From Hirundichthys speculiger (Eukaryota; Chordata; Actinopteri; Beloniformes; Exocoetidae), in assembly GCA_018398805.1 (NCBI GenBank), contig JAGFBZ010000258.1:3770501-3834500 (forward strand): a stretch of 64,000 nucleotides of DNA, in the 5' to 3' direction. The notes under the pieces are model-generated. The model was not told the origin of the DNA, ran no database searches, and was given only the letters and a program-made list of their open reading frames with translations. Below are positions 49,690 through 60,645 of this stretch, piece after piece. Position 1 is the stretch's first letter; each line of letters opens with the position of its first letter. The translations under genes were made by a program, and so were the position numbers.

Positions 49690-49918
49690 CAGGGGTGTCC
49701 CAATCCTGGTCCTTGAGAGCCCCTATCCAGCATGTTTTAGAGGTTTCCCAGCTTTAACACACTGATTCTGATTCTAATCAATGGTCGTTATCAGGTTGTC
49801 ATCAAAGTCTGCACAACTCTGTTGATGACATGGCCACTTGTATCACGATGTGCTAAAGCAGGGTAACTCTAAAACCTGCTGGATAGGGGCTCTCGAGGAC
49901 CAGGATTGGGCACCCCTG
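49690..49918. mobile_element. Short hAT MITE, copy 2
   Basis: 229 bp, the same family as 9904-10106. Ends CAGGGGTGTCCCAATCCTGG and complement CAGGGGTGCCCAATCCTGG, with near-identical CCCCTATCCAGCA arms. The flanks GTCTATAG (49682-49689) and GTTTATAG (49919-49926) are an 8-bp duplication with one mismatch. The better-preserved ends here give the family's true terminus. Confidence 0.9.
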
Positions 49919-50259
49919 GTTTATAGGTTCACTTGCCTTTTCTGTCAGTGCTGTTCAATAAAAACATGAGCTTAAGTTTAAATTAGCAGCTTAAGCACAT
50001 TGTGTTTGTGTATTATTGCGACTTTTGATGAAGATCAAATAATATTTAGTAGGCAGACTGAAGTAGTCATACCGAGTGTGGTGCTTTTCGTAGTGACTGT
50101 AAGTCTGCCGTGATGAAAAGCGATGCCAAGCACAAATACACGTGGGTGAGTGCGAGGTACAAAATATCCAGAGATGGTAGAGAAAACACATGAAACTAAA
50201 CGCCTCAAGATAAGAGTCGCCTGATTAAAGGGAGATATACATGTAATAAATAAATTAAG
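49919..50259. other. Unannotated stretch
   Basis: Short AT-rich spacer between two elements; nothing recognised. Confidence 0.45.
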
Positions 50260-50600
50260 CCTTTCTTTTACAGTTCCCTAATTACTAAGTATTTACCCAG
50301 TAGGTACTTAGTAAAAACACTTAATTAAATTGGGGGTAATTACTTAGTAATTGAGCAGGTACAAGGCAATTTTGTTCAGTAGTCTCCTCATTACTCAAAA
50401 CTTAATCTAAAAGCACCTTTTAGTTTCCTTCATATTGCTGGATAACAACTGGTACTAATAAACAAAGACATCAAAAGCAAACTGTGAAATTATTAAGTAA
50501 TTCCTCCATGATTGCCAGTATTATCTCATGCCATTTTGACCTTTTTGGAGTGGCAATAACAAAGTAGAAGCACTTGAAAATAAACAGGTTTCACTGTTAT
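50260..50600. repeat. Left long terminal inverted repeat
   Basis: Pairs with 52215-52546. The outer part is itself repetitive, with TTACTAAGTA / TACTTAGTAA motifs giving local palindromes. Confidence 0.85.
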
Positions 50601-51351
50601 GTTAAAGGTTTTAGAAAAACACATATCTGGAATTTAAACTATACTTTGTAACAGATAAAGCTAAAATCAAAAAATGATGCTAAAACTTTTCATGAGGTCT
50701 TTCAAGACAACTCTACTCAAAATAAATAAATACATAAATGAAATAAAGCTGGTAATATATATTATGTCATTTCAATACATTACTTCAATAATTTAGTTAC
50801 ACACCCAACAGGAACAGTTTTCCTTGAGTCTCATGGCCCAAAATAATATTGAAACTGTGTTTTAGAATTGACCCGGTAAGTGAAGTGCAAGTGTTTGCTA
50901 ACTTAAAGTCCGAGTACCATATAAAATCTGTTGTATTACTTGGTGAAATCTATCAATTTACAAAGACAGTAAAGTGAAACTGTGCTGTGAAAGAAAGCCT
51001 GCTTTGTTTCCAAAGTTTAATGAGGTTATTACTATATTGATTACCTTGCATTTGACTGTGTTCTTCGCTGTGCCATGAGTGCCCATACTAGTGCCATATA
51101 AATTATGTTGCATAAGTAAATAAAATCAAATCATTTATTGTAAGTGAAGTGAAACTTGGCTGTAAAAAAAGCCTGCCTTGGTTCTATAGTATTTATAGGG
51201 TTATTATTCTGTAATTTATGCCCAATGCTGTGCAATCAGTAGCTAAACATAAAAAGATAATTTTTCAGCCAACAACATGAATTGAAAAAATAAATATTGG
51301 TATTTATTAAAGACAAGCTCAAATCATATTTTTGCCATGTACTTTTGTTGA

Positions 51352-51972
51352 ATGTTTTACATACAGTGCAACAAAATAAAATGGTCAAATGAATTAAGAA
51401 CAGTCCTTATTGCATTTATTGTAAAAAAAAAAAAAAGAAAAAAAAGAAAAGGAAGTAAATCAAGATCTAATGACTGCATTGTGACTCACTGGTACTTTCA
51501 CTCACTTTCGGAAGTTATGTTTAATTGGAAGGAGCTCAGAATTTCTTCTCATATTTTCATTTTTTTTTCCTTAGAGGTTGATTGCCCTCTAAAAACCTTT
51601 TTTGCAAAATTATTGATAGTGCTGTCATCAATGAAAGGTGGCAATGGCCCAAAATTGTCACCCTCTGCAGCAATGAAAATTTCAGCAATGACGGCATTCA
51701 AGGCAGTTGTGCTTGGGTCTACATTTAATGTGTCACAGCTGAGCCTCATGCTCCCGGCACGCTTGAGCTCTCAGAACAGAATGATATCTGTGAACAACAT
51801 CATCTGGATTTTGAACTGCGCAAAAACTAAATATAGAGAGACTTTATTTAATATGCCAAAATATATAGACAATTCTGATGTGACTGTCAACAGTAAACAC
51901 CAAGGCCTTACCAAGAACTCATTCCCACTGGTTAAAAAGCCCCTCAAAAAACGGACACACCTCACACTTTAA
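51352..51972 (+). CDS. Uncertain ORF inside long-TIR element
   Basis: 206 codons: a Lys-rich stretch at about 25-37, then a mixed-composition part including SSMKGGNGPKLSPSAAMKIS and ending KKPLKKRTHL. On the minus strand the same DNA also carries a frame (51749-51549) with DDSTINNFAKKVFRGQ. I recognise no transposase motif in either direction, and the Lys run comes from an A-rich tract. Its only support is length and position in the centre of a transposon-like element. Confidence 0.2.
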   Translation: MFYIQCNKIKWSNELRTVLIAFIVKKKKRKKRKGSKSRSNDCIVTHWYFHSLSEVMFNWKELRISSHIFIFFSLEVDCPLKTFFAKLLIVLSSMKGGNGPKLSPSAAMKISAMTAFKAVVLGSTFNVSQLSLMLPARLSSQNRMISVNNIIWILNCAKTKYRETLFNMPKYIDNSDVTVNSKHQGLTKNSFPLVKKPLKKRTHLTL

Positions 51973-52214
51973 TGACAGCAATATTGAATACAGGCAAGTT
52001 CTGTCGTGGGGAGCTGACTTTTGTGTCGGAAATAAAGTGGCCTGTCTATGTCTTGAAAGATCTCATGGAAAGTGTTGGCACACTTTTCAGTTAATGGCGC
52101 TCATTTGAGCTTTGTCTGTTACCAAATTCACTCTCTTCATTTTTTAAAAAGTATAGTTTAAATTGCAAGTAAAATGTAATATGTTTTTTTTTTAAACCTT
52201 TAACTACATTACAT

Positions 52215-52546
52215 AGGGGAACCTGTTTACTCTTAAGGACTTCTACTTTGTTCTCTCCAACAGAGACCACAATTACATGAGATAATACTGACTATCATGG
52301 AGGAATTGCTTAGTTATTCCACAGTTCTTTCTTTTGATGTCTTTGCTTTTTAACACCAGTTTTTACCCAGCAATGTGATATCAACTTATACTTTTAGATT
52401 ACGTTTTGAGTAATAAGGTCACTACTGGACAAAAATTTCCCTGCACTTACCCAGTTAGATTTCTGGTAATTACTTAGTAATTAAGTGCATATACTAAGTA
52501 CCTACTGGATAAATACTTAGTAATTACAGGACTATGAAAGAAAGGG
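52215..52546. repeat. Right long terminal inverted repeat
   Basis: Complement of 50260-50600. It ends ACTATGAAAGAAAGG at 52532-52546. Confidence 0.85.
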
Positions 52547-54419
52547 TAACCAAATAAACTAAGTGGATGAAAATATCTCATATTAAAGTTTAGAGTTATA
52601 TGCTGGGTGCTTGCACATAACACACACACTCAAAGAGGAGGCAAAAGAAGGAAAAATGGAATAAATGATTTCAACATGTCACAAGGTCAAATTGTTCTGC
52701 AATCAAAAGCAAATGAAACTGACAGTAGCTGCAAAATAAAAGGGAGAAAGACAAAGCGTCTAAGTGAGACAGCATGCAACAAAGTGAGAAAAATCCAAAC
52801 AAATTGGACTCAGGTAGTGATAAAAACATGAAAAAGGGGATTGCAATGAGAAAAAAAAAAACCACTGGCATGACTTTTTACCGGTATGTGGAGAGGATTT
52901 CCAAAAGGTTGCCCTTGTGGTTGGGCATGGCAGGGTAATGGGGCAGCGCTGCTTCTGTTCGTTACCACCTGTAGACGCTTGAGAGGTGTTTGTCATCCAA
53001 CATGTGATCCTGCCAGCCACCGACACAATGGAGCGGTGACACTTAATTAGCATATGACTTTTCTAACATATTATCATTTGTCATTCTTACCAAAGGGAGC
53101 CAAACACCAGTGCATGCCAGCAGTGTGAGTCACGCAGAGCCCTCCGAGAGCACGGATGCATGAGCATGTGATGTATGCAAAGTGAGTGTGAGCAGTCGTT
53201 TTGGTGGAAGCTCATTTCCGTCTGTCTGCCTCTCACCTAAAAAAGGTGAAGTCATAATCGAAATGACACGCAGAAGCCTTTGTGTGTGGCATTCACAGCA
53301 TCTCGCTAATGGCTCATCAAGAAATTAAATCACTGAAATTGTAGTTGTGCGTGTACAACAGCTGTGGGATAATTAAGTACAAGATATAATCAAGTGCAGC
53401 CTTTTTTTCTCCCTCTACCTCTGATGCTGAAATATTGAAAGGTGTGTCTCACAGCACACAAATGAGAACTTGTTAAGCTTCCAGAAAGTTGCCAATGACA
53501 GTATTATGTGTGTAATAGTGGAGTGGGATGTGTACTTTCTCTTGCATTGTGTAAGAATTCAGGCAGAAATGTCCTGGTCAAACACAAAAATGTGTCTCAC
53601 AGCAACCTCAACTTTACATGCGTCACCCAGCACTGGTGGGAAAACATCAACCGTGCCAGGCAGTACAACAAAAAATCTTTCACAGGTATGAAGAAAATCT
53701 GCACCTGCCTCCCACCATGTGTAGCGCTTGTGTAAATGAGGAGCGGGTAGAACTCATCGCCAAATTTTTAATTAGTAACAGTAACATGAAGAATGTTAAA
53801 CAAATATAAATTTATACACTCACAACTGCTTAAGCTTATTTGTATATAGTGATATATCACACACATACAAACCCGTATGTACACACTTCATCCAAAGGTG
53901 CTAGCACATGCGTCCGCACATACATACAAATATACATGTACATATGCACCACATGTCCATGCCCATACACACTCACCCGTACTTACACATGCAAACACAT
54001 GGGAACACCTTAACACATACAGACATATGTATAAACATAAATGCATATATTTACCCATATGTACATTTTCCAACTTTACCAGGTATGCCATGAAACAATG
54101 TATAATATATATTATAAAACATGGAGAACCTTTATTATTTGGAATGTTTATGTATGAATATAAATATCCTTTTATATACCTAAACACAGACGTTTACAAA
54201 AATGTTCAAATGTATTTGTAATTCTATGCATGCATCTATATATACAAGCATGATCATATCTAGATAAACACTCCTGCTATGATTATTAGACTATCAATGT
54301 TGGTTAATGATAACCAGAATAAGAATAATTATGTTGATAATAACCATTACTACTACTATTTAAAGTGACCAAAGTACCAAAGAAATTTTCACATTTATTA
54401 CCATCACCACCATCCTTAT
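52547..54419. other. Unannotated stretch
   Basis: No supported gene. Segment 53090-53420 has balanced composition without repeats; 53870-54060 is rich in ACAC/ATAC motifs, which explains the His/Tyr-rich frames there. Confidence 0.45.
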
Positions 54420-54800
54420 CTCAGTTCGTCTCAAATCCTCTCACAGGTGAGAAAACGCCAGCTAACTCCCATCTCCCCAGGACAGACTGGCCCGGAAAGA
54501 ACCTAAGGTCCAGGGGCAAACACCCCCAAGGCATACGTCCACCAACAGTGGGGCCAGGTAATGGCACCCAGAAGGCCGGCACCACAACAAGGCCACCCCA
54601 CCCCCGGCCCCAACACCCGCCAGGCGCCAGCCCACAGCTGCAGCACCGCAGAAGATGCAGCCCAGGGACTGCAGCACTCCCCCGCCCCCCACCAACCGCT
54701 GACAGAGAGTGGAAGGAGGAGGTGGTGGAGATGGAGAAAGGGAAGGAGGGAGAAACCAGGGGGATGCCACCCCCACCAGGCATCATATTTGTATCATTAT
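54420..54800 (+). mobile_element. GC-rich dispersed repeat fragment
   Basis: A sharply GC-rich island (CCAGGGGCAAACACCCCCAA, GCACCACAACAAGGCCACCC, CAACACCCGCCAGGCGCCAG) in AT-rich DNA. This Pro-rich sequence type recurs in fish genomes as part of a dispersed retroelement, judged from memory. It gives frames on both strands, none with a domain. Confidence 0.45.
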
Positions 54801-54839
54801 GAACCTTTCATTTCTCCAGGTTAGTCCCACTGAGATCAA

Positions 54840-54940
54840 CAATCTCTTTTGCAAGGGAATCCTAGACCTCACACTCACGATCACTGCTATGGGCAATTTA
54901 GAATCACCAATGAACCTAACATGGATGCTTTTGGACTTTG
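54840..54940 (-). mobile_element. Retroposon tail fragment, same family as 8441-8715
   Basis: GGGCAATTTAGAATCACCAATGAACCTAACATGGATGCTTTTGGAC at 54891-54936 is the complement of the GTCCAAA..ACATG..TTAGGTTAATTGGTGATTCTA block of the family seen at 8521-8562. Confidence 0.6.
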
Positions 54941-57333
54941 CTTGTTATCCTTGGACTTTATGTTAATACCTTATATGGACTGTTATTTTCACAACATGAA
55001 GACACTTTTAAACAATTGTTTTAACCATGAGAACAAATTAGAAATATAACATTCATTTTAATCCATGGGCATTTTATATAGCTAAGCTTTTCTTTTATTT
55101 TTTTAAGATTCTGTGGCTCTAGTGGCCTTTATTGACAGGAAAATGGAGCAGAGGGAGGGGTTAAAAGTGCACCACAGGGTCACAGGCTGAGAGTTCACTC
55201 AACCAAGTGAGATATCTGGTGGCGTGCAAGCTCCTGATTGGGTTGTTCAAATGGATCTGACATCCTGACAGAGACCCATTCAGCAGCTCGGGCCATTATA
55301 GATGGCGTCATGGAGCCATTGGGGGGTTCCTGACAGAGGTTTCTCAGATAACAGCCAGTACAGGTGTCTGCAGTCAAATTTTACCGACATAGAGAAATGC
55401 ATTGATTATGACTACTATTGATTCATTTATTTATTTTCCCCAAATCACCTCTTGAATGTTTTATTGGACAGAAAACATGACATTAAATATCTGAATCAAG
55501 TCTGGTCGCACAGGGACTTTTTCTCCAACCTCAGGTCTCAACACGAGCATTTCAAAAGCGCCACACCTGCCAGCGCTGCCTCCTCCGCTGGATTCATGAG
55601 CAGTACATAACGGCACCAGCGTGGAGCTGAGCAAAAAACTAGTAATCGATACAGGGAAAGAAGCAAAAGTCTAAAAGGTGTTTTTTTTTTTTTTTTTTGC
55701 TTGCTTTTTCATGAAAGATGAAGAATATCTGACACTGGTCAATCCTGCGACGGGCGTATGATGAGACATAAGTCTCATTTCTGAAATGCTTCAGAAATGA
55801 ATAACATTTAACAGCTTTGTTGTTAGAGCAAAAAAGCTAAAAATGGAAGCAATCAAAGACCACAATTCATTCATTCAATCCACGCTAAGTAAAGTCGTCC
55901 AAGGAAAGTCGACCTCCAAGGAAGACAGTTAGGAACCTAAAAACAGTGAAGACGGAGAAGATGGCCATCCATTTGCAAAACAAGGAATAGCCATTTAAAA
56001 TGATGAATGACAACACATGGAAGTTGTGTAAAATATCTCATTTGGCTTAAAAAAAAAAAGTTGCTGTTGAATATCAGAGCATTTCTGCATCATTCTCCAT
56101 GTGCAGTTAATGATGTCAGTAAAAATGTGTTTGTGTCAGTATCTCCACATGACGGTGCAGTGGTGTTACGTTCACTGTGAGCGGCTGTACAACGCAGTTT
56201 TCTGCCTGTCAGGGGCGATTATATGGTAATTATGAAGTGTTAAATCGATGTGCAATTTTTGAAACATCGCTGTATGAACACTGCAGTGCATATTTCCAGT
56301 ACAGTGAGCAAAACATTTCACAATAATCGCAGCAGCACTCTAATTCTCTCTGTAGGGTATGGATAATGAATATAAAAGGCCTTTTAGGGCACTTTACATT
56401 ACACTTGTTAATCTAATGGAGCTGGAAGACAAATCCTAGTCACAATAATGTATTTGGTCCCTGTTGGGAGGCTTGACTTTGACCACACATTTTAGTGGCG
56501 TGTCGCCTGAAAGTTGAAGTTGGCGGTGAATTTCCAGCAGTCATTTTTCTTCTCACACTGCTGAGATTTGATTTAATATAGGATTTACTGGATAAATCGG
56601 CCAGCTTGTGCAATCATCTGGCGGCTTCTCTGCAATTCAGAAATGATTGAATGACATGCCATGTCGAAAAATATTTACTGCTTTTGGTATTCAGTTGGGG
56701 TCGGGGGTGGAGGGGGTCTTGTTTTAAAATTAGGGCTGGATCTTTGCTGAACTGATGAGATAAGAAATGAGTGTTTGGTGGTTTTGCTAGACATAAATAA
56801 AAAAAGAAAGTAAAAAAAAAAAATTGGCTAGACCAAAGACTGGAGATGGAGAAAGATAGCTGCTGTTACTGTTGCTGTCCAGACACTTGTCCAGAAAATA
56901 GTTTATGAATTTATTATGTGATAAATTAGTTAGAACACAAGGCCTTTAATGAAAACATGAAGGGGATATGACTGAATATCACCTTCTCTGGTATCCATTG
57001 GACTCACAGTTCTGTTTTTGATCCCAGTTCAGTTACATATTTTTAATCAAGTCACTATTCTCAAACAGTGTGGATGAAAAGTTAAGACAATAGCTGATTA
57101 ATAAAGGAACCATCTGTTAAACTGGGAGAAACAACTCTTCAAAGCGAATCCAAACTGGACTTAATAACACAGTTGTTTAATTCATTTTTTTTTGTCTTTC
57201 AGTCCTAAATAAGAGATGAAACACATGATACATGTGAGTTGTGTGATATAATGTAATAAAGTGACATGAAGTTTTTGCCTTATGTTTTTTTTCTTTAATC
57301 CAAAAGTGTTGTGAAATCAACTTGTTTCTGGAC
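54941..57333. other. Unannotated stretch, possible conserved non-coding DNA
   Basis: No gene. Segment 56080-56680 is free of recognisable repeats and carries homeodomain-type ATTA/TAAT cores and TAATTATG, which makes it a candidate enhancer-like block, unproven. T and A runs are present at 55680-55698 and 56813-56823. Confidence 0.4.
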
Positions 57334-57341
57334 GTGTCCTC

Positions 57342-58033
57342 TATGGATGCAACGCTACTCGGTTAAATACCGGACTATTTGGTACGACCTGCACGGGACA
57401 ATACGCTATTATGTCCCGCGGGATTTATGCACACCTGTCAAGTTTCCTGCTTTGGCCGGGAAAGTCCCGTATTTTACTCTTCTCTCTTCCTCCACTGTAT
57501 GTGCAGTATATGTATTAATAATATGTACATTTGAAATAGGCAAAGCAGGAAGTATTTCTGAATCTCTGAATTAATGTTTCCCCAATTTGTCATAGATAAA
57601 TTGCACTTTTTCTTTTGTAACTGCTTACCTCTGTTTTTATGCTACTACTTAGTGTAAACTAAAAGTAAAGAATAAAATGGCCTTTAACAGTGTTTCTTGT
57701 TCACATTTTTGTGTGTTTTAATTTCTTTATATGTATTTTATGCTATGATGTGATAGTAATAGGCAAGGAAACAAAGGTAAGTCTACAGTACTCTGAGTTT
57801 ATTGAAGTGTTGTGCTTGTTAACTAACTGTTTACTTGAAGTATTATGTTATTCAGCACTGAAATAGTTTGGAACTTGTTCTGAGAAGCAAAATAAATAAA
57901 TCATTTTAGAGAAATGAATTGTCACTTTATGCACAAAACACATATCGGAACTGTACCGAATCCGTACCGAAACCATGACACAAAAACCGAGGTACGGACC
58001 GTACCATGAGCCACGTGTACCGTTGCACCCCTA
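57342..58033. mobile_element. hAT-like element, about 690 bp
   Basis: The right end reads inward TAGGGGTGCAACGGTACACG, a classic fish hAT end. The left end TATGGATGCAACGCTACTCG is its diverged partner. The flanks GTGTCCTC (57334-57341) and TTGTCCTC (58034-58041) are an 8-bp duplication with one mismatch. Subterminal CGGTAC / CCGTACC motifs are repeated at the right side (57940-58020). There is no transposase frame. Confidence 0.8.
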
Positions 58034-58041
58034 TTGTCCTC

Positions 58042-60565
58042 TAAGATCTCAGGGCTGCATTTAATATCACAGATGCTTGTTAAAGGAATTACAAGAACCA
58101 CCCCAGATAGGCTTAAAGGGGGCATATTATAAATAATATTATTGTTACTATTATTAATAAAATTTTCTGTGCTTGAATGCATATATCAGGGTGTCAGTAT
58201 CTGTGACTACCCAATCAAAACTCTGAGATTACACCACCCTCTAACTTTGTTTTGGGCCACATAACTCCGAGAAGGTGTCATTCAGTGAGCGGTTCAGATT
58301 TCATAGTCACATTAGAGTACAATTATCCAGCCTCCCCATCTTTATTGTCACCTAGTTTCAGTTCTTGATGCATTTCCTGTAATTTCAAAGTGGGCATGAC
58401 CCTTTCCAAACGGAGGCTCACCCCAAAGAAGATGTGGGTGCAGTGGAGATGCCAGCTCCACCTCCTGAAGCCTGCTGCTATGAACAGAGATGTAAAGATC
58501 TGATTGAAATGGAAGCGTTTTGATGATATTCTTATGGTTTTATGATCAAGACATCTCAGACATTTCATCAAAACCTCAGGACATTGTGCCTGATAATTAT
58601 TATGATCATCATGCATATTTCTGTACATTCTGTGCAATCTACTATTTGTAGTAAATTTGTAGTAAATGTGCACAGCAGATTTCAGTATTCTGGCTTCTTT
58701 AAGCCCTATCTTAGCATCTGTCCTCAAACTTGTCCCATCTCTCAGGAGAGAAATACTTTAAACAGAAAATGAGGAAGGAAGCTCCTATTAAGCACCAGGC
58801 ACAATAAGAACATCTGTCTCGATATGTGAGCTGGTTTCAGTCTCTGATGTTAATAAAGCAAGGACTGAAATTTGATGCGTGCTTAGATATAATAAGCACA
58901 CTGAGACTTGCTACCAATTCTCAGACTGCACTCATCTCTTAAGTGGAATGCATGTGGCGCATGTATATCTCTATTTCTAGATCTTGTTGTGTATTTTCAC
59001 CTTCATAATCTCCAGAGAAAGAATTAAGCTAAAGTCAAAGAGAATTGTGTGAAGATAGAATGAGCCCACAAGGGAAAAACTAACGAGACAGAGTCACTGT
59101 AAGCCTATGTGAAAGATAACATTCTCATTGTCTGGTGTGCTGGAGATTGTGAAGCAAAATTCAATAATAGAAAGAATGAATGATGGGAAATGGGGGGGAA
59201 AAAAAAGGTAAATTGAATTGATTTCTAAACTCAAAGTTTTTCCTCAGTCGCAGGGAGCAAAATATAAACAGGATACTTTCATTTTGATCTAACTGTGAAC
59301 ATTCAGGGAGCAACTGTATTAAACCTGGGCAGGAAAAAAAATAAAAACGTTGTTGTAAAGGAAAAACAAAGAGGACATGGAATAAGACTGAGATGATTGA
59401 ATGTGGTGAGACCTCTTAAATTAATCGTAAATATGAGTTCTAAGAACTGATGGTCATTTATTTTTATTCCTCAAGCACATTGTAAGCCACATGTATAAAC
59501 ACTCTTATTTTTTGACTCCATGTGTCACAGAGCTGCCTTTGTGGAGCAGGAAACCTGTAACCATGCATGCAAATAAAGGTGAGGTGCAGCAGGTGGGAAA
59601 GCGTTCTGGATTATTAAAAATGTGGGTATTTCTGAGAGCGCTTTTGTGTGTGGTCCAGTGGGTAAAATAACCATTGATTTCTTTTCTGTTTCAGACCAGC
59701 CATGCTTGTCAGGTCCTTTTGTCTGATCAATAATTCCAGCACATTACCGAGCTCGCACTGTAACTGACCAGCGAGGGAATGAGTCACTCCCTCTGCAATC
59801 AGCCTGGCTGAGCGCATGTGTGCCTCCTTTCGAGCGACATCCTCAAATATGCCTTTTTCCGCATGTCAGAACGAGCAACAGAAAAAAATGTTTCGTGACT
59901 CTTTGAGCAATCAATGCTTTCGCTCAAAATGTCAAAAATGCAACTGTGGGAACAATGTGAAAGTGTTTGTTTGCGTTTCTCAAGCTTTTAGGTGGAGAAA
60001 TAATGATTGAAAATTGAGGAAAATGTCAGAGGATTTTAACTTTTCCTGCATGAATGCTAGGTTTTGCTTTTAAAAGCATGTCGTCCTGATAGGCAGAAGG
60101 ATTTTTCTGAGCATTCGCTGTGTGCAGTTCTCCAGAGGTCCTGTCCTCAGATAGTGGGACCACATTTTCAAGTTTTCACAGTCCTGTTATCAGAAGCTTT
60201 TTGTCCTGTAGCCTGTCATGTCGCTACAGTGTATGCATTCTAGAAAAAATATCAGTACAACTATAAATTTATGATGAGAAACAACAGCAGATGAGAAAAA
60301 CAACCACAGATGTCCATCCCCAAATAAACGACTTTCCCTAACATGCAATATTTTACTTGTCAAAATCACTTTGACTCAAGGAGGTTTTAAAGAAAAAGCT
60401 GCTTTGCATGACTGGATGACAGTGCATTTAGTTTACAGCTAATTATTTCTGTATGGGTGACTTTTTTTTTAAGAAAGCTTCAGTTCTAACCTTCCAGCTT
60501 GTGAGCACCTGCAGGACATCGACCCAGAAGCTGCTTTACCATTAAATTTTAGTTAATGACATTTG
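58042..60565. other. Unannotated stretch
   Basis: No supported gene. The frame at 58323-58727 has no motif and overlaps another on the opposite strand. The 59690-60010 part is repeat-free and may be conserved non-coding sequence, unproven. Confidence 0.45.
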
Positions 60566-60645
60566 CTCGGGGGTCATGCTCTGGGTCTCTGTAAAGCACC
60601 TAGAGACAGTTGACATTGTAACAGACGCTATACGAATTCTGTCTT
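60566..60645 (+). mobile_element. L2-type LINE 3' tail fragment
   Basis: CTCGGGGGTCATGCTCTGGGTCTCTGTAAAGCACCTAGAGACAGTTGACATTGTAACAGACGCTATACGAATT is the complement of 12046-12131 with few differences, so it is an 80-bp solo tail of the family found intact-ended at 12027-14880. Confidence 0.85.

Larger units (their letters stand above)
50260..52546. mobile_element. Unclassified DNA transposon with long inverted termini
   Basis: The left arm (50260 to about 50600) and the complement of the right arm (about 52215-52546) align over roughly 330 bp: CCTTTCTTT, then TAATTACTAAGTATTTA, CCAGTAGGTACTTAGTA, ACTTAATTA, TTACTCAAAAC.TAATCTAAAAG, CAAAGACATCAAAAG, AATTCCTCCATGAT, CAGTATTATCTCATG and AACAAAGTAGAAG. 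The arms are roughly 80 percent alike by eye. No target duplication is certain (left flank TTAAG, right flank GTAAC). The middle has an imperfect direct repeat of about 180 bp (50971 versus 51145 region). A 206-codon frame at 51352-51972 shows no domain I can recognise. Confidence 0.8.

Noticed and set aside
53877..54221. His/Thr/Tyr-rich frames on both strands
   Set aside because: Created by ACAC/ATAC-rich simple sequence.
54365..54824. 145-codon Pro-rich frame
   Set aside because: Sits on a GC-rich dispersed repeat; equally long frames exist in other phases and on the other strand.
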